A stretch of DNA of 64,000 nucleotides from JAFDZV01 sp048594725 (GCA_048594725.1 JBMDXA010000024.1:1-64000); one strand, 5' to 3'. Shown: positions 51,986 to 62,812, counted from the stretch's first letter. Notes: generated by a model not told the origin, from the sequence alone. Made by a program: numbers and translations.

Positions 51986-54058
51986 GAGGATCAGCGCCAC
52001 GATCCCGCCGATACCGAACGCCATCACCCAGCTGCCAGCCCAGATCACCAGTCCCTCGCGCGTGCCCCGTTCCTTCAGCATCACCATCAGCGACGCGATA
52101 CAGGGAACGAAGAGTGTGATGGTGGTGAGCGCCACCACCACCTGCATCGGCGAGAGGTTCATCGCGTAGAGCCCGGCCGCACCGAAATCGCGGCGGACCA
52201 GCCCCATCACAAATGCCGTGGAGGCCTCGGCCGGGAGCTTCAGCCAGCTGGTGGTGATCGGCGCCAGCAGATCCACCCACATCTGGAGCAGGCCGGTTAC
52301 CTGCATGATGGAGACCGCCAGGGCGCCGATGAAGAACCAGGGTGTGGCCTCTTTCATAAAGGCTACCGTCTTCACCCAGGTCTTCTGGAAGACGTTGCGG
52401 AGGCGGGGCATCCGCATCGGCGGCAGATCAAGCAGCAGTGGCGACGATTTGCCGGGGAGCACGCGGTCCAGAGCGGTGCCGATCCCCACGAACACCGAAA
52501 GGATCACCGCCGAGTAGATCAGCGTGGCCTTCAGACCGGCCGTAGCCAGCAGGGCGGCAATCACCGCAAGCTGTGCCGAGCAGGGGATGGCGAACTGGAG
52601 GATCGTGGTGGCGATCCGCTTCTCGCGATCGGTGCCGAGCAGCCGGGTGGTGATCGTCGCCATCGTCACGCAGCCCAGACCCAGGATAAGCGGGATGATC
52701 GCCCGCCCGTTCAGCCCTATGCCGTTCAGCGAACGATCCACGAAGGTTGCCAGACGGGGGAGATAGCCGGAATCCTCCAGAATCGAAAGGGAGAGATAGA
52801 ACCCGAGCACCAGCGGCAGCAGCAGAAACAGGAGGTAGGTGACGGTCATCGATACCGCGCCGAACTCCCCGAAGAAGACCACCGCCACCGGCGAATGAAA
52901 TTTGTACGAGAGGTTGTTGAGCCCTCCGTTCCGGTAGCTCTCCATCTGGGCCGCCAGCGCCGGATTTGCGTTTGTGCCGTCCGGGAAGTCGAAGGTGCGG
53001 GTATCGGTCGCGATCTCCTCGCCGGCGCTATCCAGCCCCACCTTCTCCACGGTGATCTCCGCGCCGGTGAACGAGGTAACCAGATCCTTTACAAAGGGCT
53101 CGAAATTGCGGTTGCCGAGCGTTCCCTCGGTAAAGCCCACCACATCCTGGGCAATGAACACCCCCACGAAGAGGTAGATGGCATACAGAACCACGGCCAG
53201 GAACGGGAGCCCCATGATCGGGGAGATGGAGATTCTGCCGAGCGCCGATGAAAGGGTGCGTTTCCGCTCGGTGGCGGTCATCACTTTGTCCAGCAGGCGG
53301 TTCACCCGGTTGCGGCGGTCCACATAGATCAGCTCGCGGTCGGCCCCGGGGGGGACGCCATGGCGTTCCGCCACCACCTCATCTCCTTCCAGCACCATCA
53401 GCCCCTCGGCCTGCGAGCCCACTCTATCCAGCAGATCGTGCAGGCGGCGGTGGAGCGACGGATCGGAATTGCCGGGGCAGGCCTGGGTGATATGCGCCTC
53501 CAGGCGATCGAAGCCGGCTTTGCGGATGGCGGTGGTGGGAAGCACCGGCACGCCCAGCCGGTTGGAAAGTTCCTCCAGATCGATGCTGATCCCCCGTTGC
53601 TTCGCCTCGTCCATCATATTCAGGCAGACGGCGATCTTCTTCCCCATGTCGATGAGCTGGAGCGTCAGGAACAGATCCCGTTCCAGGTGGACCGCATCCA
53701 CCACATTCAGGATCACATCGGCTTCAAGAATGATATCGCGTGCCACCCGCTCCTCGTCGTTGAACGAGCTTACCCCGTAGATGCCCGGCGTATCGTAGAC
53801 CGCATAGCGGGGATGTTCGCCGTGCGAGATCTCCACGGTGGTACCGGGGAAGTTGGAGACATCCACGTACAGGCCGGTCAGGTGATTGAAGAACACCGAT
53901 TTCCCCACGTTCGGATTTCCCACCAGCACCAGCTTCGTCTTGGTCTGGCTGAGAAACGCCGCCGCGCCGGTATCGACATGGCGATGCCCGGTATGCGGGA
54001 TAACCTCGGTGATTTCATCGGGGGTCAGTGGGGGGATATCATTCATTGAGGTGTCCAT
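51980..54058 (-). CDS. feoB: Ferrous iron transport protein B
   Basis: 692 residues from the ATG at 54058 (ATG 54046 is an alternative; the frame stays open to 54232 but that part overlaps feoA's end and is not FeoB-like). GTPase domain: G1 GNPNVGKS at 47-54, G3 DTPG at 89-92, G4 NMMD at 147-150. The membrane part has two Gate regions; the first reads GLGCVTMATITTRLLG ending PCSAQL, the second FVMGLVRRDFGAAGLYAM. A loop of about 90 residues with an acidic face (TFDFPDGTNANPALAAQMES) separates the first two helices. It imports ferrous iron across the inner membrane, and follows feoA and fur. Confidence 0.94.
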   Translation of the reverse strand: MDTSMNDIPPLTPDEITEVIPHTGHRHVDTGAAAFLSQTKTKLVLVGNPNVGKSVFFNHLTGLYVDVSNFPGTTVEISHGEHPRYAVYDTPGIYGVSSFNDEERVARDIILEADVILNVVDAVHLERDLFLTLQLIDMGKKIAVCLNMMDEAKQRGISIDLEELSNRLGVPVLPTTAIRKAGFDRLEAHITQACPGNSDPSLHRRLHDLLDRVGSQAEGLMVLEGDEVVAERHGVPPGADRELIYVDRRNRVNRLLDKVMTATERKRTLSSALGRISISPIMGLPFLAVVLYAIYLFVGVFIAQDVVGFTEGTLGNRNFEPFVKDLVTSFTGAEITVEKVGLDSAGEEIATDTRTFDFPDGTNANPALAAQMESYRNGGLNNLSYKFHSPVAVVFFGEFGAVSMTVTYLLFLLLPLVLGFYLSLSILEDSGYLPRLATFVDRSLNGIGLNGRAIIPLILGLGCVTMATITTRLLGTDREKRIATTILQFAIPCSAQLAVIAALLATAGLKATLIYSAVILSVFVGIGTALDRVLPGKSSPLLLDLPPMRMPRLRNVFQKTWVKTVAFMKEATPWFFIGALAVSIMQVTGLLQMWVDLLAPITTSWLKLPAEASTAFVMGLVRRDFGAAGLYAMNLSPMQVVVALTTITLFVPCIASLMVMLKERGTREGLVIWAGSWVMAFGIGGIVALILL

Positions 54059-54146
54059 GGCTATCACATAGTGTCGTCGCGCGTCCGGCTCCGTTTGGGA
54101 TGGGAGCGGGGGACGGGCTTGAGGATGCCGTGCTCCGAGGGGGGCC

Positions 54147-54383
54147 CTAGCCGAGCCGTATGCCGATGGAGTCGGCGAGATGTTTTCCGAGGGCGATCTC
54201 CTGGCGGTTGGTTTCCAGGACGATCGTGCCACCGGGGAGGCGTTCGATGCAGAGGAAGCTGGCTCCCACGCAGAGCCCCAGGCGGATGCACTGCGAGCGG
54301 AGTTCGGAGCCTTCCGGGAGCGAGAGTATCACCCCGCGCGATCCGCGGCGCGCATCCACGAGCGTCAGGCGATCAGTTTGCAC
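54147..54383 (-). CDS. feoA: FeoA family protein
   Basis: 78 residues. Small SH3-like cytosolic partner of FeoB. The family pattern LPEGSELRSQCIRLGLCVGA, with the hydrophobic core IRLGLCVG and the final EIALGKHLADSIGIRL, is clear. It overlaps the end of the fur gene by 11 bp and precedes feoB by 88 bp, making a fur-feoA-feoB unit. Confidence 0.93.
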   Translation of the reverse strand: MQTDRLTLVDARRGSRGVILSLPEGSELRSQCIRLGLCVGASFLCIERLPGGTIVLETNRQEIALGKHLADSIGIRLG

Positions 54384-54900
54384 GTTTCTCCTGCCCGGTC
54401 AGCTCGTTTCCGGCGCCCCGGCGTCCCCGGCGGCAATCGCTGCACACGCCGAAGATCTGGAACGTATGATAGACCGAATCGAAGTCGTACTGCTCGCAGA
54501 TCTGCCGCTGGATGCCTTGAAGCGTCGGGTTGGCGAACTCCAGGATCTTGCCGCACTTGGTGCAGACCATATGATCGTGGCGCGGGCGATCGACGGTTTT
54601 TTCGTACTGGGCGAACTCTCCCGGCGAGAACATGTAGCGCGAGACCAGGCCGCACTCATGGAGCAGGGTAAGGGTTTTGTAGACAGTGGCGCGGGAGACC
54701 TTGCTGCCATCGGAGCGGAGCCGGAGGAAGAGGGAATCGGCATCGAAATGCTCGTCATACTTCAGCACGGCCGAGAGCACCTCGAATCGCTCCGACGTAA
54801 TACGGTAATTGCTGTCACGGAGGAATTCCGTGAAGCGTTCCTTTGCCCGTTTTTCTGCGATTGAGTGGATCAAGGGAGTGCTTATTAAGACCGAATCCAA
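54373..54900 (-). CDS. fur: Fur family transcriptional regulator
   Basis: About 176 residues. No ATG or GTG precedes the Fur region; I placed the start at the TTG at 54900 (another TTG is at 54873). The DNA-binding half ERFEVLSAVLKYDEHFDADS, then SRATVYKTLTLLHECGL, and the metal/dimer half RHDHMVCTKCGKILEF with both CxxC pairs (CTKCGK and CSDCRR near the end) are complete. It likely senses ferrous iron and represses the feo genes, since it heads that operon. A strong hairpin at 55024 separates it from atpC. Confidence 0.9.
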   Translation of the reverse strand: MDSVLISTPLIHSIAEKRAKERFTEFLRDSNYRITSERFEVLSAVLKYDEHFDADSLFLRLRSDGSKVSRATVYKTLTLLHECGLVSRYMFSPGEFAQYEKTVDRPRHDHMVCTKCGKILEFANPTLQGIQRQICEQYDFDSVYHTFQIFGVCSDCRRGRRGAGNELTGQEKRAN

Positions 54901-55023
54901 ACACAAACTTAGACTATAACCCGAACGTGTACAAGTTCCGGGAGGAGGGAAGGGGGGAAGAACACGTAATGATATGTACCGTGCCGGGCTCGGTCGCAGA
55001 GCGATACGGGGGCCGGAAACGGA

Positions 55024-55060
55024 GAACGGCACTTCCCGGAATTGCCGGGAAGTGCCGTTC
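55024..55060 (-). terminator. Hairpin terminator of the atpD-atpC operon
   Basis: Perfect 16-bp stem GAACGGCACTTCCCGG/CCGGGAAGTGCCGTTC with a 5-nt loop, 27 bp after the end of atpC on its strand. Confidence 0.8.
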
Positions 55061-55087
55061 GATATCTGCAGATGCGTCCGCAGACGC

Positions 55088-55519
55088 TCAGGCGGGCACG
55101 CCACGCCCGGCCACCTTCAGCCGGTTGGTAGCGCGTGCCAGGGCCGCCTCGGCGCGCACAAGATCGATGGCGGAATTGCGCGTGCGGCGCACATCCGTCA
55201 CCCTCTCGTGTGCCCGCTGGTAGGCACGCTCCGCCCGGTCCGGATCGATTGTCGAGGCCATTTCGGCGGTCTCGGCAATCACCGTCATCCGGTTGTTCTT
55301 CATCTCCACGAAGCCCCCGGAGGTGGCGAAATGGAGTTCCTGACCCGATTCGGTCACCACTCTGATATCCCCCACTTCGAGCTGGGTAAGGATCGGGGCG
55401 TGGTTGACCAGCACCTGGAACGGGGATACCACCCCCGGCACCGTCGCCAGCGATACCTCGCCGCTGAACACCTGCTCGCGCGGGGTCACGATCTCGATAT
55501 GAAATGTCTTATCGGCCAT
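55088..55519 (-). CDS. atpC: F-type ATP synthase subunit epsilon
   Basis: 143 residues. Inhibitory/central-stalk subunit of F1. N-terminal beta-sandwich: FHIEIVTPREQVFSGEVSLA, then GVVSPFQVLVNHAPILTQLE and HFATSGGFVEMKNNRMTVIA; C-terminal helices (AERAYQRAHERVTDVRRTRN, RAEAALARATNRLKVAG) match the length of the family. It follows atpD after 36 bp. In this lineage atpD-atpC is often separate from the other ATP synthase genes, as here. Confidence 0.95.
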   Translation of the reverse strand: MADKTFHIEIVTPREQVFSGEVSLATVPGVVSPFQVLVNHAPILTQLEVGDIRVVTESGQELHFATSGGFVEMKNNRMTVIAETAEMASTIDPDRAERAYQRAHERVTDVRRTRNSAIDLVRAEAALARATNRLKVAGRGVPA

Positions 55520-55555
55520 TGCTCTTTCCGTAGATGAATTGATCGTGCCCGGCGA

Positions 55556-56983
55556 TTAGGCGGCCACCATCTTGGCGGCCTTCTCGCGTGCCTCGTCGAA
55601 CGTGCCGACGTAACGGAACGCCTCTTCCGGCATATCGTCTCCGTCGCCGTTGAGAATGGCCTCGAAGCCGGCAATGGTGTCCTCGATCTTCACATAGCGT
55701 CCCTGCAGGCCGGTGAACTGCTCGGCCACGAAGAACGGCTGCGAGAAGAAGCGCTGCATCTTGCGGGCGCGCTGCACGGTGATCTGGTCCTCGTCGGAAA
55801 GCTCGTCCATGCCGAGGATGTTGATGATGTCCTGAAGCTCCTTGTACTGCTGGAGCGTGCGCTTCACCGCCGAGGCCACCTCGTAATGGCGCTGGCCGAT
55901 CACCGACGGGGTAAGGATCGTGGAGGTGGATTCCAGCGGATCGACGGCCGGGTACAGGCCCAGCTCCGAGATCGCGCGCGAAAGCACCGTGGTTGCGTCA
56001 AGGTGGGCGAAGGTGTTCGCCGGTGCCGGATCGGTAAGATCGTCGGCCGGAACGTAGACGGCCTGCACCGAGGTGATGGAGCCACGGTTGGTGGAGGCGA
56101 TACGCTCCTGGAGGGTGCCCATCTCGGTTGCCAGCGTCGGCTGGTATCCCACTGCCGAGGGCATACGTCCAAGAAGAGCGGATACTTCCGAGCCGGCCTG
56201 GGTGAAGCGGAAGATGTTGTCGATGAACAGAAGCACGTCGCGCCCTTCATCATCACGGAAATATTCGGCGTGCGTCAGAGCCGTAAGCGCAACGCGGGCA
56301 CGGGCGCCCGGCGGCTCGTTCATCTGGCCGAACACCAGCACGGTCTTGTCCAGCACGGTGGAGCCGTCCGACAGCTTGGAATCGGACATTTCCAGATAGA
56401 GATCCTTTCCCTCGCGCGTACGCTCGCCCACGCCGCCGAAGACCGAGTAGCCGCCGTGCTGCTTTGCGATGTTGTTGATCAGCTCCAGGATAACCACGGT
56501 CTTGCCCACACCGGCGCCGCCGAACAGGCCGGTCTTGCCTCCCTTGGTGTACGGCTCCAGAAGGTCGATGACCTTGATGCCGGTTTCCAGCATCTCCTTC
56601 TTGGTGGTCAGGGTTTCGAACGAAGGGGCCGAGCGGTGGATCGGGAAGCGCACATCCGACTGGATCTGCGGCATGTTGTCGATGGCGTCGCCCACCACGT
56701 TGATCAGGCGGCCGAGCGCCTTCGGGCCCACCGGCACGGTGATCGGGCCGTTGGTGTCGATCACCCGCATGCCGCGGCTGAGGCCGTCGGTGGAGTCCAT
56801 GGCGATCGTCCGGACGCGATCCTCGCCGAGATGCTGCTGCACCTCGACAACGAGAACATCCTCGCTTCCCTCGATGGTCTTACGCGGGATATGAAGCGCG
56901 TTGAGGATATCCGGGAGCGTGCCGCCGGGGAACTCCACGTCGATCACCGGACCGATGATCTGAACAATCTTGCCTTCGTTCAT
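55556..56983 (-). CDS. atpD: F-type ATP synthase subunit beta
   Basis: 475 residues, full length. Catalytic subunit of F1. Walker A GGAGVGKTVVILELI, Walker B LLFIDNIFRFTQAGSE, the arginine and glutamate blocks MNEPPGARARVALT, SVQAVYVPADDLTDPAPANT and DELSDEDQITVQRARKMQRF, all intact. It is followed by atpC and a terminator. The gap upstream (56984-57479) probably contains its promoter. Confidence 0.98.
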   Translation of the reverse strand: MNEGKIVQIIGPVIDVEFPGGTLPDILNALHIPRKTIEGSEDVLVVEVQQHLGEDRVRTIAMDSTDGLSRGMRVIDTNGPITVPVGPKALGRLINVVGDAIDNMPQIQSDVRFPIHRSAPSFETLTTKKEMLETGIKVIDLLEPYTKGGKTGLFGGAGVGKTVVILELINNIAKQHGGYSVFGGVGERTREGKDLYLEMSDSKLSDGSTVLDKTVLVFGQMNEPPGARARVALTALTHAEYFRDDEGRDVLLFIDNIFRFTQAGSEVSALLGRMPSAVGYQPTLATEMGTLQERIASTNRGSITSVQAVYVPADDLTDPAPANTFAHLDATTVLSRAISELGLYPAVDPLESTSTILTPSVIGQRHYEVASAVKRTLQQYKELQDIINILGMDELSDEDQITVQRARKMQRFFSQPFFVAEQFTGLQGRYVKIEDTIAGFEAILNGDGDDMPEEAFRYVGTFDEAREKAAKMVAA

Positions 56984-57479
56984 ACTGGTTGAGATCTGTT
57001 TATATGACTATTAAGTAGTATCTGATACTGTTCTAATTCACTGGAAGCGGGTGCGGTCTGGGATGCCTGGCGAACTCTCATTGATAGAATATGGCATCGA
57101 AAAGAAAGGGAAATTACGGAAGCCGCTGGGGTTCTGCAATCTCATGTTGTGAAGAGAAGCAACGGTAAGGCCGGGGAATCGCCGGATGATCCCGTTTTCC
57201 GGGATGCGGGCTCGGCTCTCGTAGCAATTTGAAACTCCCGCCCTCCCCCCTCCGGCTCCATTGCCCACCTTCCCCCCCTTTCGTAGCTTCAAAAATCCTC
57301 CGGAGTCCGAAGATTCCGGAGTCCGGAAGCGGAAAGAACCGGATCGGTACAGATATCCTTCTTCCGCGCCAGCGGCTATCTTGTTAACTACTATAACTAC
57401 TATCTCCGTTGTACCGACGACGGGGCACTGACAGCGGGCAACACCCGCGGACGGACTACTGACCATAATCGTACATCCC
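56984..57479. other. Intergenic region with CCGGAGTCCG and other short repeats
   Basis: 496 bp between atpD (leftwards) and aspS (rightwards). It contains a CCGGAGTCCG array at 57297-57332, a TAACTACTATAACTACTATC run near 57385-57405 and a TAATCGTACATCCC near 57466, right before the aspS ATG. One frame on the minus strand spans much of it but shows no family features. Confidence 0.5.
57297..57332. repeat. Short CCGGAGTCCG repeat array
   Basis: CCTCCGGAGTCCGAAGATTCCGGAGTCCGGAAG, two full copies of CCGGAGTCCG in 33 bp. The same kind of array is at 39565-39606. Confidence 0.5.
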
Positions 57480-59243
<1,764 letters not shown>

Positions 59244-59270
59244 TCGCTCTGTGATGATGACTACTGCGTT

Positions 59271-59301
59271 GCAGGGGCCGGCTCGTGGAGCCGGCCCCTG
59301 C
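59271..59301 (+). terminator. Hairpin after aspS, probable terminator
   Basis: Perfect 14-bp stem GCAGGGGCCGGCTC/GAGCCGGCCCCTGC with a 3-nt loop, 27 bp after aspS. There is no T run. Confidence 0.6.
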
Positions 59302-59390
59302 CGTATCGGTACTCCTGTACCGCCGCTATCCCGCCGCGCCGGTGTGATGCCGGGAAACCCATCCTCCGCGCGATTCTTCCGGTCCGGAGG

Positions 59391-59726
59391 TTATCCTCCG
59401 ATCCCCCGGTACTCGGTCACATCGGCATCCTCGTCGGGATCGCCACCCTTCTCTCTTCCCACCATCCCCTCGATCACCTTCGGCCAGAGGAACTTGAAGA
59501 CCTTTGCCTGGTCTATCTCCATCTCTCCAAGAATATCCTCGCTCCGCCGCTCCTCCAGTTTTGCCCGGATAAGCGCCTGGTTGCGGAGGATCACCTCCAG
59601 ATACGACTGGGTTGTGGCAAGCTCTTCCAGGAGCGTCCAGAGCAGGGTTGAATCGTTGACATCCGGGGTTGCCGGGCCGGATGAGGGCTGGGATTCCGAA
59701 TCGGGATTGGATGGAGTGTCGGACAT
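59391..59726 (-). CDS. Small soluble protein, function unknown
   Basis: 111 residues from the ATG at 59726; an upstream ATG at 59825 is open but the added part is not protein-like. The first 30 residues are serine- and proline-rich (MSDTPSNPDSESQPSSGPAT); the middle is a helix (TLLWTLLEELATTQSYLEVI, then LRNQALIRAKLEERRSEDIL), and the end is acidic (GGDPDEDADVTEYRGIGG). No family was recognised. It is a lone gene between aspS and the two-component system. Confidence 0.6.
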   Translation of the reverse strand: MSDTPSNPDSESQPSSGPATPDVNDSTLLWTLLEELATTQSYLEVILRNQALIRAKLEERRSEDILGEMEIDQAKVFKFLWPKVIEGMVGREKGGDPDEDADVTEYRGIGG

Positions 59727-60110
59727 TGCAAACTCCTGTAGCCGGGGGGCCTGAGCGATACCTGTGAGAGAGAGTGGTAGAGTGCGGCGCCCGGAGGGAG
59801 ATGATGGGCCGATGCGATGGGCCATTCAATCCCTCCCTCTGGCTCGTAACGGGCTTGCTATCAGCCGTCCGTGAAAATCATGGCAGCGCACTCGTGCATG
59901 GGAACTATGTTCCCTTCGAACTCGGCAATTTCCACGCCATAAGGCTTCCAGCGGTGGACGGATGCGGAGGGTCTCACGGGGCGGGCCAGGGGGGCGGGTG
60001 ATGCGCCGTGCGTGGCTCCGGTGCTGGTACTGCCGCCTCATCTTCCGATTCTTTCCCCTGGAGTGATATGTTTGTAGCGGCCCGCATCATCGTACCCAAC
60101 TGATACCCCC
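59727..60110. other. Intergenic region upstream of the two-component system
   Basis: 384 bp with no credible gene. It is the likely site of the promoters for the small protein (leftwards) and the regulator (rightwards). I saw no clear repeat or hairpin. Confidence 0.4.
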
Positions 60111-60785
60111 ATGAGGATTCTGATTGTCGAGGATGACAGGAACATAGCCGAGGTGATGCGCCGGGAGCTGGTGGAACAGCACTATCTGGTGGATATCGCC
60201 CACGATGGCGCAACCGGGGAGGATCTTGCGCTCAGCAACGATTACGACCTGATCCTGCTGGATCTGATGCTTCCGGAGAAGGATGGGCGGAGCGTCTGCA
60301 AGACCCTGCGCGACGAGGGGATCGCAACCCCCATCCTGATGACCACCGCTCTGGGCGATGCCCACGACGTGATCCATGGCCTGGATGCCGGCGCCGATGA
60401 TTATCTGGTCAAGCCGTTTCATACCGGCGTGCTGCTGGCGCGGGTGCGCTCGCTCAGCCGGCGGCAGTCCGATTTCAAGACCGTGGAGCTTCGTGCCGCC
60501 GATCTGGTGCTGAACACCGCGCGCAGGACCGTCTCCAGAGGGGGGCGGCAGATCACCCTTACGGCCAAGGAGTTCGCGCTGCTGGAATATTTCATGATGA
60601 ACCGCGAGCGGGTGCTCACCCGCGAGATGATAAGCGAGCATGTGTGGGATATGAATTTCGATCCCCGCTCCAATGTCATCGATTCGCTCGTCCGGTTTCT
60701 CCGGCTGAGAGTGGACAAGGGGTTCGAACCGCAGCTGATCCATACGGTGCGGGGAGCCGGCTATCGTTTTTCGGAGACCCCGTAG
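60111..60785 (+). CDS. OmpR/PhoB-family response regulator
   Basis: 224 residues. Receiver with acidic pair EDD, the aspartate in LILLDLMLPEKDG, and the lysine in LVKPFH; winged-helix output domain with recognition helix DPRSNVIDSLVRFLR. It ends one base before the start of a sensor kinase gene, its partner. It is a close paralogue of the regulator at 40833. Confidence 0.95.
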   Translation: MRILIVEDDRNIAEVMRRELVEQHYLVDIAHDGATGEDLALSNDYDLILLDLMLPEKDGRSVCKTLRDEGIATPILMTTALGDAHDVIHGLDAGADDYLVKPFHTGVLLARVRSLSRRQSDFKTVELRAADLVLNTARRTVSRGGRQITLTAKEFALLEYFMMNRERVLTREMISEHVWDMNFDPRSNVIDSLVRFLRLRVDKGFEPQLIHTVRGAGYRFSETP

Positions 60786-60786
60786 G

Positions 60787-62196
60787 ATGTTCACCATCAC
60801 CACCCGTCTGACGCTCTGGTTTCTGCTGAGCTTCGGTTGCATCATTATCGTGATGGCGCTGGTGATGTATGTTGCATTTGCCTCCACCGAGCAGGATTCG
60901 ATCGATGAGGAGCTTCGCGATTACGCCGAGTTCCTTATCGCCGAAGTGCACACCAACCCGAGCGCCGCCCCCGATCTGTTCGATGAGCTGCAATTGCTTA
61001 CCTCGCAGGCCAACCTCCGGTTCCGCTCCATGCGCTTCATGCTCGCCACCCAGGACAGCATCTTCTACGAGAGCACCACCCAGCAGGCGCTGGAGCGGCT
61101 GGTGGACTCGCTGCAGGATATCCTGCCGATACGCGGAGGGCCGCCGTTCCGCACCATCGTGGCCGATGGGAGCGAGTACCGCATTTTTTCGATCACGGTG
61201 GGGCGGGGCGCCAACGAGGCGCTCGTGCTGGTGGTGGCCGCCACGATGAGCCGGTTGGAGGAATCGCTGGCCGGCCTGCGCAATGTCTTTCTGGTGATAG
61301 TCCCCCTGGCATTGCTGATAGCCGGGGTTGGGGGATGGTTCCTGGCGCGGCGCGCGCTGGAACCGGTGGCGGAGATCACCTCCACCGCCGAACGCATCTC
61401 CTCCAACAACCTCCATGAGCGGGTGCCGGAGGGACGTTCCAACGACGAGCTTACCGAGCTGGCCCGCACCTTCAACGGGATGATCGCCAGGATCGAGGAG
61501 ACCTTCGCGGGGCAGCGCCGGTTCGTGGCCGATGCCTCGCACGATCTGCGCACTCCTCTGACCGTGATCCAGGTGAACGTGCACCGGCTGCTGAACACGC
61601 CCGGACTCCCGGCACAGGTGCGGGAGGACCTGCGGCATTGCGCCGGGGAGGTGGACCGCCTGAGCCGCCTGGCAAGCGATCTGCTTGTGCTGGCCCGTGC
61701 CGATTCCCATCCGTTGCTGATGCAGAATCTTCCGGAACGCCTGGATGAGATGCTGGTGGAATGCGCCGGGCGGATGAAGACCCTTGCCGGGGAGAAGCAT
61801 ATCTCCCTCTGGCTCGATATCGAAGATCCCATCGAAATCTTCTGCGATCCTCATACGCTGCAACGGGCGCTGATGAATCTGCTGGACAACGCCATCACCC
61901 ACTCGCCGGATGAAAGCACGGTCAGGGCCGAACTCCAGCAGCACCAGCAGCAGGCGATCATCCGCATCGCCAACAGCGGCCCCGCCATCCCCGCCGAGCA
62001 TCTGGCAAAGGTCTTCGATCGTTTCTATCGCGTGGAACAGAGCCGCACCACTCTGGGAACCGGACTGGGGCTGGCGATTGCCAAGACGATCATCGAGGCG
62101 CACAACGGGACGATCGCCATCGCATCGGACGATACGGCCGGCACGGTAATCACCGTCTCGTTGCCCATCCAGAAGGAGCCCGAACCCGCCCCCTGA
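60787..62196 (+). CDS. Sensor histidine kinase (HAMP type)
   Basis: 469 residues. Membrane helix at 9-31, periplasmic domain about 32-165 without a known sensor fold, second helix at 167-187, then HAMP (RRALEPVAEITSTAERISSN), HisKA with SHDLRTPL (H252) and HATPase with NLLDNAITHSP, the DRFYRVEQSRTTLGTGLGLA G2 region. A complete kinase that would phosphorylate the regulator just upstream, with which it forms one operon. Confidence 0.95.
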   Translation: MFTITTRLTLWFLLSFGCIIIVMALVMYVAFASTEQDSIDEELRDYAEFLIAEVHTNPSAAPDLFDELQLLTSQANLRFRSMRFMLATQDSIFYESTTQQALERLVDSLQDILPIRGGPPFRTIVADGSEYRIFSITVGRGANEALVLVVAATMSRLEESLAGLRNVFLVIVPLALLIAGVGGWFLARRALEPVAEITSTAERISSNNLHERVPEGRSNDELTELARTFNGMIARIEETFAGQRRFVADASHDLRTPLTVIQVNVHRLLNTPGLPAQVREDLRHCAGEVDRLSRLASDLLVLARADSHPLLMQNLPERLDEMLVECAGRMKTLAGEKHISLWLDIEDPIEIFCDPHTLQRALMNLLDNAITHSPDESTVRAELQQHQQQAIIRIANSGPAIPAEHLAKVFDRFYRVEQSRTTLGTGLGLAIAKTIIEAHNGTIAIASDDTAGTVITVSLPIQKEPEPAP

Positions 62197-62578
62197 TCCC
62201 TCGCGAATATTCTGTTCGCGGCTGTTCTGTTCACCGCTGTTCTCCTCAAACGCGTTCAACATTCGCGCAGATTTCACTTCATCTTTACAGATCGCCTAGA
62301 AGCCGCACCACCCCCGCCCACCAAGATCCGCGCCGATTCGCGGTTGGTAGGGGGCTTGCCGGTGTACCGTTGGCTATTCGATATTCGCGCAGATTTCACT
62401 TCATCTTTACAGATCGCCTAGAAGCCGCACCACCCCCGCCCGCCAAGATCCGCGCCGATTCGCGGTTCTATCATCTGCCTATCATCTTGCCCCTCTAAGT
62501 TCGTAACCGTAGATGGCCGCCGGAGGCACCGGAAGTGTGATTGCGGCCGGAAGAACGGAAGCTTTACGGGGGTGTGCG
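62197..62578. other. Intergenic region with a long direct repeat
   Basis: 382 bp. Most of it is taken by two 85-bp direct repeats (62261-62345 and 62383-62467, one mismatch) 122 bp apart. No gene is credible. Confidence 0.5.
62261..62467. repeat. 85-bp direct repeat at 122-bp spacing
   Basis: Copies at 62261-62345 and 62383-62467 differ at one base (CCCACCAAG versus CCCGCCAAG). Each starts ATTCGCGCAGATTTCACTTC, contains GATCGCCTAGAAGCCGCACC and ends CCGCGCCGATTCGCGGTT, with a small inverted repeat CCGCG-CCGATT-CGCGG at the end. The spacing of 122 bp equals the period of the array at 51247. Confidence 0.85.
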
Positions 62579-62812
62579 ATGGCGATCAAGCCCTCTCTCG
62601 TGGTAATAGTCCTTATCTGCCTTGGCACGATACACTGCGCACCACAGAAGCCCGATCCAGGCACGGCGCCGGTAAAGATGGAACCGGTGACGGAGCCGCC
62701 GCCCGGTACGGCATCGGCCCAGGCCGATACCTCGGGCCTGATTTCAAAAATGATGAAGCACAAGACCGTTCGCCATAAGACGCGCCCTACCAAGCGTGCG
62801 TACCTCAACTGA
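62579..62812 (+). CDS. Small exported or lipoprotein-like protein
   Basis: 77 residues from the ATG at 62579, which begins a hydrophobic stretch (SLVVIVLICLGTIHCAPQKP); the frame is open further up but without sense. The cysteine in TIHC could be lipidated, although the box is not canonical. The rest is short, proline-rich and basic (KMMKHKTVRHKTRPTKRAYL). No family is recognised. A strong terminator follows at 62943. Confidence 0.5.
   Translation: MAIKPSLVVIVLICLGTIHCAPQKPDPGTAPVKMEPVTEPPPGTASAQADTSGLISKMMKHKTVRHKTRPTKRAYLN

Noticed and set aside
54384..55104. Long N-terminal extension of Fur to an ATG at 55104
   Set aside because: It would read through the atpC terminator hairpin and add about 70 residues unlike any Fur protein.
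62261..62467. CRISPR-like interpretation of the direct repeat with a 37-bp spacer
   Set aside because: Only two copies, the repeat is 85 bp long, and no cas genes are near.
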